A DNA stretch of 64,000 nt. Source: Segniliparus rotundus DSM 44985. GTDB lineage: Bacteria > Actinomycetota > Actinomycetes > Mycobacteriales > Mycobacteriaceae. The notes below the pieces were generated by a model. The model was not told the DNA's origin. It made no database searches and was given only the letters and a program-made list of their open reading frames with translations. The translations under genes and the position numbers were made by a program. This document shows positions 62,517 through 64,000 of this stretch, piece after piece (position 1 is the first letter of the stretch; each line of letters opens with the position of its first letter). The stretch spans positions 1,975,946 to 2,039,945 of the forward strand of contig NC_014168.1 in assembly GCF_000092825.1 (NCBI RefSeq). Reading direction: 5' to 3'.

Positions 62517-64000
62517 TCTAGCTTTCCGTGGCCGGGGAGGGGCAGGTCCTCCGAGTCGTCGAACAGCGGCCGGATGCCCCTGGCAGCCATGATCTCCGAG
62601 TTGCCGGTGCCCGCGGCCACCATCGGCCACACCTGGGCGTCCTCGCCGACCACGAACTCCACCACCACAGGCCGGTCTGTGATCGAACGAGCCTGGGCGA
62701 TCGCTGAAGCGACGTCCTCTTTGCTTTCGCAGCGGATTCCGACGCAGCCCAGCGCCTCAGCCAGTTTCACGAAATCGGGGATGCGCAGCTTGTGCGTGCC
62801 GAGGTCCGTGTTGGAATAGCGCTCTTCGTAGAACAAGGTCTGCCACTGGCGGACCATGCCGAGGTTGCCGTTGTTGATGAGCGCGACCTTGATCGGGATG
62901 CCCTCGATGGCGCAGGTCGCCAGCTCCTGATTGGTCATCTGGAAGCAGCCGTCGCCGTCGACGGCCCAGACCTCGCGGTCGGGCTCGCCGAGCTTCGCGC
63001 CCATCGCGGCGGGCACGGCGTAGCCCATGGTGCCCAGGCCGCCGGAGTTGAGCCAGCTGCGCGGCCGGTCGTAGCGGATGAACTGCGCTGCCCACATCTG
63101 GTGCTGGCCGACGCCTGCGCAGAAAACCCCCTCCCGGCCGACCGCTTTGCCGAGTTCTTCGATGACGTACTCGGGCGAGAGCTTGCCGTCCGAAGGCCAG
63201 TCGTAGCTGAGCGGGTAGGTGTTGCGGAGCTGGTCGAGATACGCCTGCCATTCGGCGAGGTCGCTCTGGTCGCCGGTCGCGGCAAGCGAGCGGATCGCCT
63301 CGGTGAGCTCGATGATCGTCTCTTTGCAGTCCCCGACGATCGGCACGTCAGCAGCGCGGTTCTTGCCGATTTCCGCCGGGTCGATGTCGGCGTGGACGAC
63401 TTTCGCGTACGGCGCGAACGAGTTCAACTGCCCGGTGACCCGGTCGTCGAAGCGCGCGCCGAGCGCGATGAGCAAGTCGGCTTTCTGCAACGCTGCCACG
63501 GCCGCGACGGTGCCGTGCATGCCCGGCATGCCGTAGTGCTGGCGGTGGCTGTCGGGAAAAGCGCCTCTGGCCATGAGCGTGGTGACCACCGGAATGCCAG
63601 TGAGCTCGGCAAGGGTCAAGAGCTCCGCGTGCGCGTTCGCCTTGATCACGCCGCCGCCGACGTAGAGGACCGGGCGCTTGGAGCCGAGGATGATCCGGGA
63701 AGCTTCCCGGATTTGCTTGGAGTGGGGCCGGGTGGTCGGCTTGTATCCGGGCAGGCGGCGTTGCGGCGGCCAATGGAAGGGGGCCTTGGCCGTCTGGACG
63801 TCCTTCGGGATGTCCACGAGCACCGGGCCGGGGCGGCCGGTGGCGGCGAGGTGAAAAGCCTCGGCGAGGGTCCTTGGAATGTCCGCGATGTCGGTGACCA
63901 GGAAGTTGTGCTTTGTGATCGGCATCGTGATGCCGCAGATGTCCGCCTCCTGGAAAGCGTCCGAACCGATCAAGCCCTTCGGCACCTGGCCGGTGATCGC
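62513..64000 (-). CDS. ilvB: Acetolactate synthase large subunit (5' end beyond the window)
   Basis: 495 residues of the C-terminal part are visible, from [25 protein letters not shown] onward. Thiamine-diphosphate enzyme joining two pyruvates. FAD/central domain [19 protein letters not shown]-binding [42 protein letters not shown]. About 120 N-terminal residues, including the catalytic Glu, and the promoter or attenuator lie to the right. Translationally coupled to ilvN. Confidence 0.95.
   Translation of the reverse strand, partial: AITGQVPKGLIGSDAFQEADICGITMPITKHNFLVTDIADIPRTLAEAFHLAATGRPGPVLVDIPKDVQTAKAPFHWPPQRRLPGYKPTTRPHSKQIREASRIILGSKRPVLYVGGGVIKANAHAELLTLAELTGIPVVTTLMARGAFPDSHRQHYGMPGMHGTVAAVAALQKADLLIALGARFDDRVTGQLNSFAPYAKVVHADIDPAEIGKNRAADVPIVGDCKETIIELTEAIRSLAATGDQSDLAEWQAYLDQLRNTYPLSYDWPSDGKLSPEYVIEELGKAVGREGVFCAGVGQHQMWAAQFIRYDRPRSWLNSGGLGTMGYAVPAAMGAKLGEPDREVWAVDGDGCFQMTNQELATCAIEGIPIKVALINNGNLGMVRQWQTLFYEERYSNTDLGTHKLRIPDFVKLAEALGCVGIRCESKEDVASAIAQARSITDRPVVVEFVVGEDAQVWPMVAAGTGNSEIMAARGIRPLFDDSEDLPLPGHGKLE

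Overview
The window is high-GC actinobacterial DNA. Gene content and order point to the order Mycobacteriales: a mycothiol S-conjugate amidase, an LppW-like lipoprotein, the rplS-lepB-rnhB-DUF2469 block, a mycobacterial-type short-chain Z-prenyl synthase, and the DUF58/MoxR/DUF4350/DUF4129 cluster. The gene order is mosaic relative to Mycobacterium tuberculosis (compared from memory), which suggests a compact relative such as Segniliparus rather than Mycobacterium itself. The genus is not proven. No tRNA, rRNA or CRISPR array was seen.

Positions 1-6.38 kb are the right part of an integrative conjugative element of actinobacteria (AICE-like). It carries an inositol-monophosphatase-like gene running off the left edge, an HTH-DUF5919 regulator, a small conserved-type protein, an FtsK/TraB translocase, a RepSA-like rolling-circle initiator, a small coupled ORF and a large serine recombinase. 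The recombinase abuts the 3' half of dprA, so the element appears to be inserted in this DNA-uptake/recombination gene; the dprA 5' half lies outside the window.

Positions 6.9-18 kb are housekeeping: a TetR/metal-dependent hydrolase pair with a palindromic operator, xerC, an M23 peptidase, DUF2469, rnhB, lepB, rplS, lppW, trmD, rimM, khpA, rpsP and ffh. Positions 18-27.3 kb hold a Z-prenyl synthase, an MBL hydrolase, a hemolysin-III protein, mca and its partner, greA with a long structured leader, metB and cbs (transsulfuration), an esterase and a Bax-inhibitor-1 protein. Positions 27.5-35 kb hold an MFS exporter, dihydrolipoyl dehydrogenase, a prolyl oligopeptidase, a P450 and an esterase.

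Positions 35-48 kb hold rnj-dapA, a YcaQ-like protein, folA-thyA, a flavodoxin-fold protein, dapB, two small genes, a decayed merR, pnp, rpsO, ribF and an RDD protein. Positions 48-54.6 kb are the SpoIIM/DUF58/MoxR/DUF4350/DUF4129/membrane-protein cluster. Positions 54.6-64 kb hold a giant nitrate reductase-flavoprotein reductase fusion, three membrane proteins and the ilvB-ilvN-ilvC operon, with ilvB cut by the window edge.

Three patterns run through the window. At least eleven genes have a TANNNT hexamer exactly six bases before their start codon, consistent with leaderless mRNAs. Three convergent gene pairs overlap by 87-144 nt on opposite strands. Several intergenic gaps contain near-perfect long hairpins without T-tracts, acting as probable terminators.
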